A stretch of 64,000 nucleotides of DNA, taken from the NCBI GenBank assembly GCA_009809945.1, contig WTPW01000991.1, positions 107,199 through 171,198 on the forward strand, in the 5' to 3' direction. Source of the DNA: Gigaspora margarita. Its lineage: Eukaryota > Glomeromycota > Glomeromycetes > Diversisporales > Gigasporaceae. The position numbers and the translations under genes are program-made. This document shows positions 23,926-36,957 of this stretch, piece by piece. Numbering within the stretch: the stretch's first letter is position 1; each line of letters opens with the position of its first letter. Below the pieces are notes generated by a model. The model searched no databases. It had not been told where the DNA came from and saw only the letters and a program-made list of their open reading frames with translations.

Positions 23926-24221
23926 AGGACCCAGACATCTAGTATAGAGGTCATACTTGAAATTTTTTAGCAAAAACACCTAAAATTTAAAAAGCAAAAA
24001 ACCAGGTTTTGGCAATTATCTTGGCATTCAGTGGTCCAATTTGAATGAACTTTTTTTTTAAAGTGAAGCTCTAGTGAGGCGCATCTAACAAAAAAAAGTT
24101 TATTCAATTCTGATCACTGGATTAAAAGTTATTAAAGTAAATAGTTTTTGTTATTTTTAGCAAATTAGGTCAAAATGTCTAAAATCCAGTTATGACCTAT
24201 ATAAGAGATGTCTGGGGTCCT
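23926..24221. mobile_element. hAT-like MITE, AGGACCC-AGACATCT family (296 bp)
   Basis: Ends are AGGACCCAGACATCTAGTAT and the inverse of AGGACCCCAGACATCTCTTA. Perfect 8-base duplications CCAATAAC lie at 23918-23925 and 24222-24229. A left-half relative lies at about 24798-24960 and a right-half relative at 57374-57516. Non-coding. Its AGGACCC tip is shared with the other MITE family (12903 and 45487), which suggests related transposases mobilised both. Confidence 0.87.
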
Positions 24222-24229
24222 CCAATAAC

Positions 24230-24797
24230 AATGACTATAATTACTTTGATAGTAAAATGAGCTTCAGTAAAATAAACTATCCATAAAATAAACTTGTTAG
24301 TAATAATTTGTCAGTGAAATAGGATGTCTATAAAGTGATTGTTGGTAAAATAATTGCTACCCATTTGTTATATTCTTGTTCAAGTGCCAATTCTATATTG
24401 TATGATATTAACCATAAAATTATTTAGTAGATTTTTTGAAAATTATCTACTTTGTTATTAAATATGTTTCTGCTGCAATTTTTTTCTTTGTTGTTAAAAA
24501 TAAGCCTAATATATAAATAGATTGAAAGCAGCTATATTTATTTTGGTAGTACAATAACTAGATTTTAATAAACTAGTTTATATTTTACTAATATTTTAAC
24601 TTTACTATATCAGTTAACCAATTTGTTACACTATTTATAACTAAGTTTTTTATATATAAATTTATAAAAAAATATAAAATTACTATAAGCTTTGAATTTA
24701 TAATGTTTTCTTTACTTATATATTAACTTAAAATTAAAATTTTCAGAAATATAGAACAAGAAGAAAAAAAAGTTGAGCTTAAAATTGGATTAAAATA
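24230..24797. other. AT-rich intergenic sequence
   Basis: Non-coding. The part near 24240-24370 (AGTAAAATGAGCTTCAGTAA) is inverted relative to about 23755-23885 (TTTACTAACAAATTATTTAC), so the MITE at 23926 lies near the centre of a larger imperfect inverted repeat. Confidence 0.4.
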
Positions 24798-24960
24798 GAA
24801 CCCTGAACATCTAGTACAGAAATCAAACTTAATTTTTTTAGCAAAAACCCTGAAATTTGAGAAGCAAAAAAACAGTTTTTAGCAATTATTTTGGCATCTA
24901 GTAGTCCAATTTGAATAAACTTTTTTTTAAAAATAAAGCCTTTACATGGGTCAAAATTTT
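24798..24960. mobile_element. Left-half fragment of the AGGACCC-AGACATCT MITE
   Basis: Matches 23926-24085 through ACATCTAGTACAGAAATCAA, TTTTTTTAGCAAAAAC, GCAAAAAAACAGTTTTT and AGTAGTCCAATTTGAATAAA, then stops. The right half is absent. Confidence 0.65.
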
Positions 24961-25194
24961 TTAATATAATAGGACGATATTAAAACGATATGTATAAAAA
25001 CAAACATTATTAAATTGGATATATGATTATTTACTAACTAATTTAATCATAATATGTCAGCCTAATATCATGGGCCGATTGACTGATAATTATATTAAAT
25101 TTTAAAATTAATCCAAATAAAAGAAGATATATGTATGTTAATATAATCAACAATAATCAGCCTAATGATATATTTATGATTATAAACATTACTG

Positions 25195-25510
25195 AATGAT
25201 ATAAATATGATATTATTAATTAACTTGTATGATCTAAATTTTAGACTGATATATTGTTGATTATTGTAATTTTTTATTTTTGCTGACTGATACATTTCTG
25301 ATTATATATATTATTATATATATTAAAAGATGATATAATAATGATATTATTAATTAAATTGTATTATCTAAATTTTAGACTTGATTATTGTAATTTTCTA
25401 TTTTCACTGACTAATACATTTCTGATTATATATATTATTATATATATTATAAGATGATATAAAACGATATTATTAATTAACTTGTATAATCGAAATTTTA
25501 GACTAATAAA
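25195..25510. repeat. Tandem repeat, unit about 123-134 bp, three copies
   Basis: The word GATATTATTAATTAA recurs at 25209, 25343 and 25466, each followed by TTGTAT(G)ATC(T)AAATTTTAGACT and then, in two of three, by ATTATTGTAATTTT. Non-coding. Confidence 0.6.
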
Positions 25511-25619
25511 TGATGATATGTACTGATTATCATATGATTTTATTTATTTCGTGATGAAATTTATCTGATTTTATTAATTTATTTTTTTAAACTTAAAATA
25601 GGCCAATAAATTTAATTAT
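25511..25619. other. AT-rich spacer
   Basis: Short non-coding spacer between two tandem arrays. Confidence 0.3.
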
Positions 25620-27000
25620 ACCAGGAACGGAGTACAACGAAGTGCATGGTTACCTAAAGAGTGAAATGGTGTGAGCAAATACGGTTCTTTAATTGGTTGT
25701 GTTTTCACATGACATTATGGAGTGCGGTGTTCCCAAATTTGTAGACTGGTTTGGTATGACTTTTTACGTGTGCACGTGTTATTCTTGGATGATTGTACCT
25801 ATGAAGGGGGTTATTTTTAAGTAAGTATTTTGAGTTTACGTTTCGTGCCTTTGGGTTACTGCTTGTCGCAGTAGGAGTTGATGATTAAGCAGTTCCGGTA
25901 TGTGATTACTGTGGTATTTTTTTTTTTTTTGCTCAGAATCTTTTTTACCAGGAACGGAGTGCAACGAAGTGTAGGGTTACCTAAAGAGTGAAATAGTGTG
26001 AACAAATACGGTTATTTGATTGGTTATATTTTCACATGACATTGTGGAATGTGATGTTCCAAATCTGCATTTTATATTAAACCAGTTTGATATAACTTTT
26101 TTGCGTATGTACGTGCTATTCGTGCATAATTGACCTTATAAAATGGACCATTTTTGGGTAAGTATTTCAAGTTTATGTTTCCTGCCTTTGAGTTACTGAT
26201 TATCGCTATAAGTATTGATTTTTAAGGGATTCTGGTATATGATTACAGTAATAATAATTTTTTATTTGTCCATTGTTTATTATCGTGCTTTCTTGATTTA
26301 TGTGTTAACATTGTAGCTTGTTTTTACTTGTTTCATTCAGGATTCCGTTTGGATTATCGATCGTGTATCAAGTCACTTGATATTTACCAGGAATGGAGTG
26401 CAATGTAGTACCAGGAGCGGAGTATGAAATACGAAGTGCATGGTATCTGAAGAGTGAAATGATGTGAGCAAATATGATTCTTTGATTGGTTGTATTTTCA
26501 CATGATGTTGTGGAATGTGATGTTCCAGATTTGCTTTTTATGTTGAACCGGTTTGGTATGACTTTTTTACGTATGTACGTGCTATTCGTGCGTGATTGTC
26601 CCTGCAAAGAGGACTATTTTTAAGTGAGTATTTCGGGTTTACATTTCGTGCCTGTTTATCATGTAGGGGATTGATGTTTAATGGGTTCCGGTATGTGGTT
26701 ACAATAATAATTAATTTTTTTTTGCTCGAAATCTTTTTTATAAAATGTCAAAATTCTGGTTTATGCCAGGAAACGGATTGCAACAAAGTGCATGGTAATC
26801 TGAAGAGCGAAATGATGTGAACAAATACAATTCTTTGATTGGTTATATTTTTACATGACATTGTGGAATGCGATGGTCCGATTTGTGTTTTATATTAAAC
26901 TGGTTTGATATGGCTTTCGTAAGTATGTACGTGCATTCATACATGATTATCCCTTAAAAGAACTATTTTAAGTAAGTATTTCAAGTTTTAACTTGTGCCT
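25620..27000 (+). repeat. Tandem array of about 325-435 bp units, four copies
   Basis: Each unit starts CCAGGAACGGAGTGCAACGA or a variant (about 25621, 25948, 26382, 26765). It continues with AGTGCATGGTTACCTAAAGA, GATTGGTTGTRTTTTCACAT, GTGGAATGTGATGTTCC, a TATGACTTTTTACG word and TTTCGTGCCT, then a T-rich stretch. The third unit has a duplicated start (CCAGGAATGGAGTGCAAT, then CCAGGAGCGGAGTATGAA). Less AT-rich than the surroundings. No open frame spans units, so it looks like a non-coding satellite. Confidence 0.7.
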
Positions 27001-28741
27001 CATTTTATTTGATTTATTTCTAATCTTACCGGTGTTATTATAATAATATTTCTGCACCCAAAAATCACAGCATTTCCTTATTCAGCCCCCGCTTTATTTG
27101 ATCGATCATTGTTACATTCAATCATCCTTAAACCTTTCAATTGTACCTCTGTAACACATGTTACTCCTATTCCTTATTTAGATATCCTTGGGGGTACAAT
27201 TAATTAACTCTATCGTGCGTCAAATGTCTATATTAATAATCATCATGCCATCGCTTTTGTACACAGATCAATTATGTATGAATTATTATTGCTTCTTTTA
27301 GGGACGAATAAAATATTACGATCAAGTTTATAGGTGTTGAAGGGCAATTAGACTTTTAGTTGTCGTATCTCAATGACGAATTGATTGTGTAAGACAGAAG
27401 GAAATTAAACTGACAATTGATTGGTGTAAATAATTTATATAGATTACAAATGCATATAAGTCTGATGTGTTCGCTCTTTGTGTATTGAGAAGTTGTTGTC
27501 CCTTATACATAATAGAGAGAGCAAGAATGAGGTATTGGATCGCATTAGATATTAGCTAAATGATTTCTCTATTATAATAAACTTTTCTTAATGAATGTTT
27601 ATTATTTCGTATCTCTTGGCTTTCATTTATTTTTGTATTGTTTCTTCGTGAATCTCATTTCGGTATATTTATAAACCCGACCTTATGTGTTCCTTCTCTT
27701 GTTCACTATCGTTAACCCTAATCTGGCCCTCTAATCTGATACTCTCCCAAATTTCAATAGTAATACTGGTTTTGTCTATTTATATACTGCTTGATTTCTA
27801 AAAATATATATATATATATATATATTTTATAATATTTACTAATGCTATTTACAACTTTGTTCTCTATATAATATGCTTTCTATATCATATTTCATTATCA
27901 TACCGAATAAGTTAAGCTTTTAAACATAATTAAACAATAAACACTAAAAAATGTACATAGTGTTGGCACATGACCAATTAAAATACTAATATAATTAATG
28001 AATTCATACAACTCATTTTAGAATTTATTAATGTGATCTAGTTATATGCCAACTCTGTACAATACACATGTAAACTAACATAATTTATTATTTAGTATTA
28101 ATAAACTGTTAAAATATTTAATTTTTTAAAACTTCTAATATGATCTACTGATTCTTCTGTTCCTGGTTTTGCGTGACAGCATCGTGCAGCTACCTTATAT
28201 AAATATTTATAATATATCTGATATTATTTATTTTTTAATATACTGTATATAAATCATTATACAATCAGTCTTATAATATATAAAATATTAAACAATCAGC
28301 CTAATTATATATTAAATTGTTTATTAGTTGGAATTACTACTAATACTTTTTGTACACGATTACCATGTTGAATTTATATGTAGTCGAGATAAAGCATCCT
28401 AATATCCTCTGTATTGGAGAGTCTACAATCCCTTGCTTCATTATAAAATTTTTCTTGCCAAATTTCTATATCATAGCATTTATTATCTAATAATAAATAA
28501 TATCTTCATGTTGCATGTGGTCGATACCATCGAACATAAGCTAGATGGTATATTTTATATCATATTTATGTTGAAAAAAGCATTGTATCTGCCCAGGATA
28601 TATATCTACTGATTCATTACTATAAGACATGAACTTTGCTCTAATATATGAGTGATTTTCATATTTAGAGACAATCTTTGATCCATATATATTTGCTCCA
28701 ATCTTTAATCTCCCAAATTGGGTAACAACTAGATCAATTGG
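27001..28741. other. Intergenic DNA with an AT microsatellite
   Basis: No gene seen. An (AT)n run occupies about 27803-27825. The segment from about 28320 to 28741 may be the non-coding end of the transposase relic that follows on the minus strand. Confidence 0.35.
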
Positions 28742-31606
28742 TGGTGGTTAAGCATATAATTCACATTCATATAATGTATTATAATATTCTACTAAATTAT
28801 TATAAATATTATCAGGAAGATTTACATTTTCTTTAATTGTTTTTATTATCTCTCCAGGATATCTTTCTAATTCCATGATTTTCCTACCAGCAACAATTCT
28901 ACCTGCCATATTTAGATACACCACCAAATCCTCACTTTCAAACTGTTCAGTCATTTTTAAACTCCCATGTACTTTTTTATCTAAAAGTGGAAGAGCTAGG
29001 TCTAATAAAAACCTGGCTTCATCACTACTAATAGAATTTATTTAAAATTCTACCTGCAAATTTTTTATTAGGATGTGCATAAGTTCAGGTTCAATTGACT
29101 GATTACTTGTTGGATATGTATTTAACAGACCATTCATTTGTTCAAAAGAATAGCACCAATATGCATATGGTGACCATAGTTTAGACAATATTGCTTAATA
29201 TGAAGGGATAAATAGATATTTGACGATATTAGGTGTAGACCATAATGTTTCTCAATTAATTGCGCCATTTTTACTAGTCGATTATGTGCTTTGTCTAGAT
29301 CACTTTGCTTGACTATTCAGTTTATTAATGAATTGCATGCACAGACGAAATTAAAAATAATTTCTCTATCTTCATGTTCTAGCAAATCCTACATACATGG
29401 AATAGCATACACTTGATAGAATAACCTCCATTGATCGGCTGTAAATTGACTAAACCCTTCTAATCCACACGCGACTTTTGATAGAATATGTCCCATATCT
29501 GATGGTACTTTAATATGTGCCATACGTGTTTCAATTTTTGAAAGTTTGTCTTTGCTATACTATGATCTAATATATATTGTTTCATTATCTACTTGCTGAT
29601 ACCTAAGAACAGGCAATGCATTGGATTGACTACCATAAATATAACTGGATCAAAATATTTTAGCCGATATAGTTCTGACCATCTTATTCCTGTTTTTTTG
29701 ACATGATTTTTACAATTTTGGTTATTTGTACAGGATAACTATTGCTTTGCTGCATCAAAATATTGTGAAATATCTACTGGATCAAACCATTTATCTATAT
29801 CTTCAAAACCACCATAGTGATTTCTTCTGGATCCATGGTCATACATTGCACATTTTGGGCAACAATAGCATTTTACAGCATAACTTGCATGACTGCAAAT
29901 TTTTCTTGCAGCAGGAATATCACTGGCCAATAATATTAATGCTACATATATCTTTTGTCCATCTTTATATTTATATATTGCTGGTAATTCTACACCAGAG
30001 AAAAATTCAATCAACTTATCAACAATTAGTGCAAGATAATTATTGATTTGATGTTTACTAGGCTCATTTAGACCCAGAATGATACCTAATATTAAAATTT
30101 TGTTTGGTTAGAATCTTTCTTTAAGTGGTAAATTACACAAAACTCCATATATTATTCTGGTACTATAAATTGTATAATCAAATAGTTAAAACCAATTGAT
30201 ATTAATAGCTAGGCTGATATGGGTATCAAAAGTATTATCTGTAAAAAATGGACTTGGATTTTTAGGATATATAGCGAAATTTTTCCAGACATTACCCTCA
30301 TAGATATCCAAAAAAATTCTATCTGGAACATTTCTGTTTCTTGAATGCTATAACATCGCCTCAAAACCTGCTTACTGATATATCATATAAAGTTGCTACT
30401 TATTACTTCCAATCAGATAAAGTTTTAATGGTCATAATAAAGTACCTTCTTTTGTTTTTATTAACTCTGATAGTGGTTCATTGTATACCGATCTTTGTGA
30501 TTGTGATCTATGATTGGGATATTCTACATGTATATAGCTTTTATATGCTGTTTGATCATCTTCTTCATAATTTTTATCCTCTAATGGATTATAGAGTTTA
30601 TGACACTTTGAGCATACAATATATTTTTGATATTTGGTTGAGACACCTAAAAAAGATTTGACTGTGTGCATAGAAGTCGGAACTTATTGGCTTCGTTAAT
30701 GCTGAAATGTTCAAGCAATGAGTATATAAACTTGATTAATACTTCGATACTAGTATCAGATATATTGAAACGTTGCTGATATTTCATAATCCATAAGATA
30801 ATCCAATAAATTGAATAATCATCAGATTTGAACGGTTGATCAAAAATCTCAGGATCGATTTCTTGTGGAGCAAAATTAATAGATTTATAACTTTTTTGTG
30901 AATCAGTTAACGATTCACTCCCAGTATCATTTGGATTATTTGAAGAATCATTTGGGAAGTAGTATCATCTAGCTCTTCAGGTGCTTCAGGTTCTTCAATT
31001 ATCATATTTTCATCATCATATGATAGTTGATATATGTCAAATGGAGTTAGTTCTTCTAAAGATGGATCAATGCTCATTTCTTTATCATTATCAGTATCAG
31101 ATAATATCTGTTTAAATGTTTCTTTAGCTGCTCTTCTAAATAATGGCAATTGTTCATCAAAGTCATCTTCTAGAAACAAACTTATAGCATCAGTGCTTGA
31201 TCCAGTGCCATCTTCTTTATTTGATTCACTAGTTGTACTATCATTACTATTATCTGAGCTACTGCTTTCAGAATCATCGTCTTCTATCCATTGTTATCTG
31301 AACCTTCACTTTCTGAATCTTCACTTTCTGAATCTTTACTTTCTGAATTATCATCTTAAGAACTATTGCTATCCGAACCTTTATTTTCAGAATCTTCACT
31401 TTCTGAACTATTAGGTTTTTGGAATTCTGGAAATAGTTCTTCCACACGTTTATGTTTTGATGAAATTGATTGCGTAGTAACTCTAGTAGTGTTCCCATAA
31501 CAGGTAGGCTGATATGTTTTTGCCATGTTCTTGGGTCAACTAATCTCCTATTACATTTTGTGCAATCACATATTACTTTTATTGTTTTACGTCCAGATAA
31601 TGACAT
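28742..31606 (-). pseudogene. Tnp2/Transposase_21-like (CACTA superfamily) transposase relic
   Basis: Read on the minus strand from ATG at 31606. The N-terminus has CDCTKCNRRLVDPRTWQKH, followed by an acidic Ser/Glu/Asp repeat (SESEDSESE, near 31300-31410) and FLEDDFDEQLPLFRRA. Then come a CSKCHKLYNPL zinc-like motif and HVEYPNHRSQSQR (about 30530-30620). The core lies at 29739-30014: EFFSGVELPAIYKYKD, LILLASDIPAARKICSHA, CYCCPKCA and HYGGFEDIDKWF. The C-terminus (28748-29200) includes QMNGLLNTYPTSNQSIEPE and NMAGRIVAGRKI. This order is what I know from fungal Tnp2-type transposases, which cut and paste CACTA elements. Multiple stops and frame changes break it. I could not find CACTA termini or target duplications, so element limits are undefined. 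Confidence 0.72.
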
Positions 31607-32599
31607 TATTATTTACTATTATATCAGTTTAGTATTTACAATTATATCAGATTAGTGTTTTACTATTATATCTGCTAATGTTTTATTGTTTTGCTGAATT
31701 TTTTGATATTAAAATGTATGATACAAACCTCGTCTTAAATACTTTTTTGAAATAAATATGTAAATACATAAAAACAATACAGTAAAATTTGATCAATGAT
31801 CAAAATTCAAATTAAGTCAATGATCGGAACTCAAATTAAGGTTATGCAACAAATTTGATCAATTTGATCACTGAAAAATCAATAGTTTTTCCCATAATAT
31901 AAATATGATATAAACAATGATTTAGTCTGTTTCTTTTTTCCAAAACACGTTAATTCTTTTCTTTCCGTAATGCTTCTTTTTTTTTCTAAACAAAGGCACA
32001 TATAATTCAAATACAATATTACAAAAATGATATACCACATATAGTAATATTATGAACACAGAAAGACTATCAAAGATACTCTGACTTTACTGTATTGAAT
32101 ACCTTCTCAAGCGAAAACTTTGGAGAAAGATAAACATGAAAATTTTAACAAAGTAATACATTTTGTATATGGATTGAAGCAGAATTCTTTAAACACTTGT
32201 GATTTTTATTATATAAACATCTCTAATGAAATAAGTTTTTTGGAAATTTAAAGATAAACATGTCAAAACTATAACGAAAAACTATTTTCAACTATTCGAG
32301 TCGATATTCAACAAAATATACAAGAAGTTAAAGATAAATGTAGTAAAGACAATAACAAGAAAAGAAATGAGGGTGATATTCTACAAAAAAATATACCAGT
32401 ATGCTGAATATTTAATAAACATATTTTTTTGAATGAAAAGAATTTTTTCCATACATTTTTTAATACATGTTTATTTTTTTTTATTTATTAACTAAATATA
32501 TTATAGTAATATACTAATATATATTATACCATCTAGGCTAATATTGATTATCTATTTGCATTCAAATTATTTTTCTTAAATCATATTATATACAGCACA
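31607..32599. other. Intergenic DNA, no gene seen
   Basis: AT-rich. Short repeats TTTGATCAATGATCAAAATTC and TCAATGATCGGAACTC occur near 31790-31870. The stretch immediately right of 31606 has repeated TTACTATTATATCAG words and may be the promoter side of the transposase relic. Confidence 0.35.
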
Positions 32600-33720
32600 T
32601 TACCTTGAAACAATCAGCTACATGAATAGGAATCATCAAAGATTTGGCATTGGTTTATTTATTTATCTAAGGTCAAGAAAACAATACCCTGATTGTATGC
32701 ATATCGTTCAAGCGAATAAAAGTAAATTATTTTAATGTAATCAATTATTTAATTAATAAAATTAAGCAATATGATATTAGTAAAAATGTATATTATATTG
32801 GCTTTGGTTTATTTATTTATCTAAGGTTAAGAAAACAATACCCAATCGCATATCATTCAAGCAAATAAAATAAATCATTTTAATGTAATCAATTATTTAA
32901 TTAATAAATTAAGTGATACGATATTAATATAAATTGTGTATTATATCGGCTACATGAATAGGAATCGTCAAAGATTTGGTATTGTTTTTATTTATTTATC
33001 TAAGATCAAGGAAACAATACCCCGATCGCATATCTTTCAAGTGAATAAAGGTAAATTGTTTTAATATAATCAATTATTTAATTAATAAATTAAGCGATAT
33101 AATATTAATATAAATTGTGTATTATATNNNNNNNNNNNNNNNNNNNNNNNNNNNNNNNNNNNNNNNNNNNNNNNNNNNNNNNNNNNNNNNNNNNNNNNNN
33201 NNNNNNNNNNNNNNNNNNNNNNNNNNNNNNNNNNNNNNNNNNNNNNNNNNNNNNNNNNNNNNNNNNNNNNNNNNNNNNNNNNNNNNNNNNNNNNNNNNNN
33301 NNNNNNNNNNNNNNNNNNNNNNNNNNNNNNNNNNNNNNNNNNNNNNNNNNNNNNNNNNNNNNNNNNNNNNNNNNNNNNNNNNNNNNNNNNNNNNNNNNNN
33401 NNNNNNNNNNNNNNNNNNNNNNNNNNNNNNNNNNNNNNNNNNNNNNNNNNNNNNAATAAAGGTAAATTGTTTTAATGTAATCAATTATTTAATTAATAAA
33501 ATTAAGCAATATGATATTAATATAAATTGTGTATTATATCAGCTACATGAATAAGAATCATCAAGATTTGGCATTGTTTTTTATTTATTTATCTAAGGTC
33601 AAAGAAACAATACCCCGATCACATGCATATCATTCAAGCAAATGAAAGTAAATTGTTTTAATGTAATCAATTATTTAATTAATAATATTAATACAAATTG
33701 TGTATTTATTGATATTATAA
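32600..33720 (+). repeat. Tandem repeat array, unit about 150-185 bp, broken by an N gap
   Basis: Units share CTACATGAATAGGAATC, AAAGATTTGGCATTG, TTTATTTATTTATCTAAGGT, GAAACAATACCCCGATCGCA, ATTGTTTTAATGTAATCAAT and AATTAAGCGATATAATATTA. CTACATGAATAGG recurs at 32622 and 32948, a spacing of 326 bases that covers one full unit and one unit lacking its start. After the gap another CTACATGAATAAG begins at about 33543. Related shorter pieces with TTTTAATGTAATCA continue to about 33980. Non-coding. Confidence 0.78.
33128..33454. other. Assembly gap of 327 Ns
   Basis: All bases are N. The gap lies inside the tandem array and its length is within one base of the two-unit spacing (326) seen beside it, so it was probably sized from read evidence or a related assembly. 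Confidence 0.95.
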
Positions 33721-34155
33721 ACATATTAAAAATAATTTTTATATTGTCCAATTTTCATTATTAAGTCGATAACATATAATTTGAACAAAAGGTAAATTAT
33801 TTTAATGTAATCATTTATTTAATTATTGATATTACTTCAATAGTAATATTTATAATTAATTTTTGTCTGAGGCCGAAGATAATACATATGACAATCAAGT
33901 CGATCATATATCATTTAAGCAAAAGGTATATAAAAGGTGTATTATTTTAATGTAATCATTTATTTAATTAATGTTATTATAACAATATTAATATTCACTC
34001 AAATGAAAGGTATTATTAGAAAATTTTAATTCAATATCAGGAAAAATAAGACAATGCAGAAGATAATTACTATATAGTCCATTGAAATTATAAAAAGGAT
34101 TGTATCATTTCCAAGAATTTTTCTTCGTCATTTTCAATTCTACATTAAATTAACA

Positions 34156-34315
34156 TTTTACACATATGCACACATATATACACACACACACACATATATC
34201 AATTCTCTCTTATTTTCTTCTTTCTTTCTCATTTTCATTTTCTTTCATTTTCTTTCTCTTTCGTTTTCTTTCTCTTTCATTTTCTTTCTTCTTCGTTTCT
34301 CCATCTCTTGATAAA
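34156..34315 (+). other. CA/TA microsatellite and CT-rich leader
   Basis: An alternating CACACATATA tract (34160-34200) is followed by a long pyrimidine-rich run of TTTCTTTCTC words that ends at the ATG at 34316. Pyrimidine-rich leaders are common upstream of fungal genes, so this may be the promoter or 5' untranslated region of the split gene. Confidence 0.45.
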
Positions 34316-36763
34316 ATGGGTAAAGAAAAGAAACTTCCCAAAGCTGAAAGCAGCAAGATGGCACAAAAGAGGTCAAAAAACATAAGAAACAAAAATGTAA
34401 GATTTATGATAGGCTGATATAGTAATTTATCATCATTAATTAATTATAAACTTTATATATTTTTAGTAGATGCAGAGTTGATATCTGTAGGGGTTGCAGC
34501 TGCAATTACTGCTATTCAAGTCAAGAGAAAAAAGAAAAAGGCGAAAACACGGAGCCCAAGTATTACTAGTAGTGCAAGCACTACTAGTAGTGATTATGAA
34601 AGTGGAAGAGGTAGAAGGTCAAGTACAAGTAGCAGAAGTTTGACGAGTAGTAGCAGTGAGAGAATTTCTAGTAGTTCGTTTAGTGGCAGGCCACTGAGTC
34701 CATTAACTTGGGAACTATCATCCCATCTTCGGGTAAATATATTATGATCATTTTCTTTTTTTTTGTTTTTTTTTTATCTTTTTTTTTTGTTTTACAGGAT
34801 GAAATAAAGGTGTTAATTGAAGGAGGCCCATTAACGTTCCAAAAACCAGATCTGGCAAAGAAATAAGAATCACAAAGAAACGATATTAGAAAACATTTAA
34901 TACTGGCAATTACCAAGAAGTTGTCTGGATACCGGCAACACTTAGGCATGATTGAAAAAATCTTAAAACAATACCACAAGACACAGAGGCGCACTAAGGC
35001 AATAAACTCTGATAGTGCAAAAAAAGCCCACAATTGTGCCTGAATTGGGAGAAATACTAAGGTGAATGAGGTAAGAATAATATAAAGTTTGTTTTTGTGT
35101 AAATTTTATTTAAACTATTATTTTTTATTAATGTTTTTTTTATAAAATAATTAGAAGTAGAAAAGGAGGCGTAGAGGTTTGACATTTTTGATCAAATCAG
35201 GGAATAAAAGAATAAGCTATTATTCACAGGATGATTTAGAGTTGTTGACAACGAACAAAGGTAGTATTACATACTATTCAGTTGAGGAATATGTTACGGA
35301 TGAGAAGGAGGAGGAAGGAAAGAAGTTGGTTTGTATCAATAAATAGTGGTGTGGGCCCCATGTAAGTATATTATTCTCAAAGATGTATATATTGTAATAT
35401 CAGCTAATTTAATCCCATAATTTGAGTTAATGTATTTTAATAATGATTTTCTTAATATGTCTAATATATATTATCTTGTTAAAATGGTTGTTCCATAAAT
35501 GAATAAATCTGTACATCAAACGGCTTCAGCTAAAAAACAAAAGAATATACGAATGGCACTATGGTGATCATGTTGATACCAAATGTGTACCGCCACCAGA
35601 TTGTCCAAGATTGGCATTATCTGATGAGGCCCATAGAAGATACGATATACCGGATCCTGGGTTTGATGCCAATTTTTCTAGTGGAGATGAGGACCCACGA
35701 AAAAGAAAGAAAAAACAAAAAAAAACAAAAAAAGAAAAAGAAGTTACACCCAGGAGGCCAAGAGTGAGGGACATTCTGGTAGTTTGAGAAGAAAAAGAAG
35801 TTGGGCTAATACCAATGAGGATGAGAGTAAAGATGGTTCAAGAATGAAAAAAAGCAAAAAAAGTAGCATCATATAAAACTAACAGAAACACCAAAAGCAG
35901 TGAATCGTTACTTCCAAGTAGAGGTCTGATCCGATAAATGTTTTATTCAAATATTCACTGAATGTTTGAATATTTGAATATATAAAATTTTCACCAAATG
36001 AATATTCGAATATTTAAAATTTTCACTAAATATATTCATTGAATATTCATTAAATATATATATATTAAAAGTAGCAAATTTTGATATTAATAATCAAATA
36101 TGATTGGCTAATTTTTGTATAATAAATTCTAATTAGTTAAAAAATATATATAACTAATTTTTAATACCAAATTTTTAAATATATATAAACTTTAAAATAT
36201 TATAACTTTTATAAATATAAATTAAATAAATATCTACTTCAACAAAATTGTGGCTTTGGATTAAGACAACAAATTTCTTAAAGAGAATTTTTAAAATTAT
36301 TTTTTTTTGAATTATGCTACTTTATTTTTTTTATATTCAGTACTATCTAGGGGTTAGTAAAACTACGGGGGGGACAACTTATATGATATATATAGCTAAT
36401 AAAATGTCATGCATGATTTTGTGTAACAATCAAATAGATTATAATAAAAAACTCTGCGATACTATACTAACGAGTCTTTTAGCAATAATAACCAAGCACC
36501 GATTCAACATATGTTATTGCTATGCTCTATTGCTGCTAGTTGGTAGGTTTATATAGAGATTGCATACATATTGGTATTTGCAGGGACAAAATTCATTTTT
36601 TTAAACATATTTGAAATTGTTAAATGCAATGATATTTATTGAAACTGATATATAACGATTAATGGATATTAATCGCTATATATTTCGAAACAGATTTTCA
36701 TCTGTTTAGTATCGGCGTAATTTTTTTGCCAGGGTAGCAAGATTTTAAATATTTGCATCATTA

Positions 36764-36957
36764 TTAGATCGTTAAGAATCTTAACGATCTATTTTAGATC
36801 AATAAGTTTCTTAATGATCTAAAATAGATCGTTAAGGTTCTTAACGATCTATTTTAGATCATTAAAAAACTTATTGATCTAAAATAGATTGTTAAGATTC
36901 TTAACGATCTATTTTAGATCATTAAGTTTCTTAATGATCTAAATAGATTCTTAATGA
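36764..36957. repeat. Array of alternating hairpins
   Basis: About six short palindromes in a row, each built from GATCGTTAAGAATCTTAACGATC or GATCATTAAGTTTCTTAATGATC, separated by TATTTTA or TAAAATA so that neighbours are also mutually inverted. The whole tract could fold into several alternative cruciforms. Confidence 0.85.

Noticed and set aside
33115-33554. Long open frames across 33.1-33.5 kb
   Set aside because: They consist almost entirely of N bases in the assembly gap.
36764-36957. CRISPR-like array
   Set aside because: The repeats are inverted to one another with no unique spacers, and the context is eukaryotic.
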